From the NCBI GenBank assembly GCA_002452515.1, contig DKEN01000036.1, forward strand, positions 896-6,803: a stretch of 5,908 nt of DNA. The letters run 5' to 3'. This DNA is from Spartobacteria bacterium UBA6821. GTDB taxonomy: Bacteria > Verrucomicrobiota > Verrucomicrobiia > Chthoniobacterales > UBA6821. Position 1 is the stretch's first letter. Every line of letters begins with the position of its first letter. Positions 5,348 through 5,908 of this stretch are shown here, in pieces. Below the pieces are notes generated by a model. The model was given only the letters and a program-made list of their open reading frames with translations. It was not told the DNA's origin and did no database searches. A program made the translations under genes and the position numbers.

Positions 5348-5908
5348 TCAGGGCTGATGAAGGGGGGCGGTATTTTTGACGGGAGGTCCGACGATGACCT
5401 CGACGCTCTTGCCATCACGGAAGTATTTCTGCGCAACCTTTTTGATGTCATCAAGCGTGACACTCTCAATTTCGTGTGTCCGGCCCTTGTCGTGGTCATA
5501 GCCGAGTCCCAGGAGTTCATTGGTCGCGCAAAGCCCACCAAGCGCTGCGCTGGATTGATTCCGAATAGCCTCCGCGCCAAGTAGTTTTGACTTTGCCCTA
5601 TCAAGTTCGACCTGAGTCAGGCCATCGTTTGCCAGCTTTGAAATCTCATCATCAAATTCATGACGCGCGAGATCGACTTTCTTTGGATCTGTACCGAGGT
5701 AGAAGACAAAGGCTCCCGGCGCAAGTCCGGCGGAGTTCGAAGCTCCCACGAAATAAGCCAAGCCGAGTTTCTCGCGAATTCGGACAAAGAACCTTGATCC
5801 GAGGTCGCTGGAAGCCTCTTCAATAAGTTCCAGGGCAGGTTTGTCTGCGGCATCAATCGTCGTGCCGAGATATCCCTTCATGATGACTGCTTGTTGTTTG
5901 GGGCGATT
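5348..5908 (-). CDS. M16 family zinc peptidase, C-terminal part (5' end cut by window edge)
   Basis: The minus-strand frame ending with TGA at 5348-5350 is open to the right edge (187 codons), so the true start lies outside. An internal ATG at 5881 is not the start, because the preceding residues (RPKQQAVI) already match the family. The visible part is the second, non-catalytic M16 domain: an S-x-L-G-S-R-F-F-V-R-I-R-E-K pattern followed by GLAYFVGAS, then the helix LTQVELDRAKSKLLG, an ELLGLGYD segment, the typical DDIKKVAQKYF and a final strand EVIVGP. In M16 enzymes the HxxEH zinc site is in the N-terminal half, so whether this protein is an active protease or an inactive partner cannot be judged here. 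A Sec signal is common in related periplasmic members but is not visible. It is separated from the DUF1844 gene by a 247-base repeat-bearing spacer, so it is probably a different transcription unit. Confidence 0.9.
   Translation of the reverse strand, partial: NRPKQQAVIMKGYLGTTIDAADKPALELIEEASSDLGSRFFVRIREKLGLAYFVGASNSAGLAPGAFVFYLGTDPKKVDLARHEFDDEISKLANDGLTQVELDRAKSKLLGAEAIRNQSSAALGGLCATNELLGLGYDHDKGRTHEIESVTLDDIKKVAQKYFRDGKSVEVIVGPPVKNTAPLHQP

Noticed and set aside
5348..5881. The ATG at 5881 as the true start of a short 177-residue protein
   Set aside because: The frame stays open upstream to the edge, and the residues just before the ATG continue the M16 domain, so it is an internal methionine.

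Overview
The window looks like a piece of chromosome from a free-living bacterium of the Planctomycetes-Verrucomicrobia-Chlamydiae group, most likely Verrucomicrobiota. That placement is an inference. It rests on a DUF1800-DUF1501 gene pair, a DUF1844 gene with an acidic tail, a base composition near one half GC, starts that lack clear Shine-Dalgarno sequences, and intergenic spacers carrying CGC-AGAG octamer strings. There are no phage, CRISPR, rRNA or tRNA signals. Six protein genes are supported, two of them cut by the window edges.

Left part (1-2352, minus strand): a DUF1800 gene is followed after 35 bases by a DUF1501 gene with a Tat-type signal, which runs off the left edge. The two probably form an operon. 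In this group such pairs encode proteins of unknown biochemical role that occur together.

Middle (2353-2672): a 320-base divergent intergenic region holds a compact non-coding element of about 228 bases. It is bounded by 25-base terminal inverted repeats (22 of 25 positions match) and filled with small hairpins. It looks like a MITE-like or structured repeat element. Its right end stops 11 bases before the start codon of the next gene.

Right-centre: a plus-strand gene (2673-4046) encodes a metallo-beta-lactamase/beta-CASP protein, a probable RNA-processing nuclease. It converges with only 5 bases to spare on a minus-strand pair, a DUF1844 protein followed by a secreted chalcone-isomerase-like protein (5100 to 4052), probably co-transcribed.

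Right end (5101-5908): a 247-base spacer carries TAG-ending 7-8-base units at both edges in opposite orientation and a CGC-AGAG octamer string between them. Beyond it is the C-terminal part of an M16 zinc peptidase on the minus strand, whose N-terminal portion lies outside the window.

The gene content is ordinary for the group. The two non-coding repeat structures, at 2434-2661 and 5102-5336, are the parts most worth following up. No previously undescribed multi-gene system can be supported from this sequence alone.
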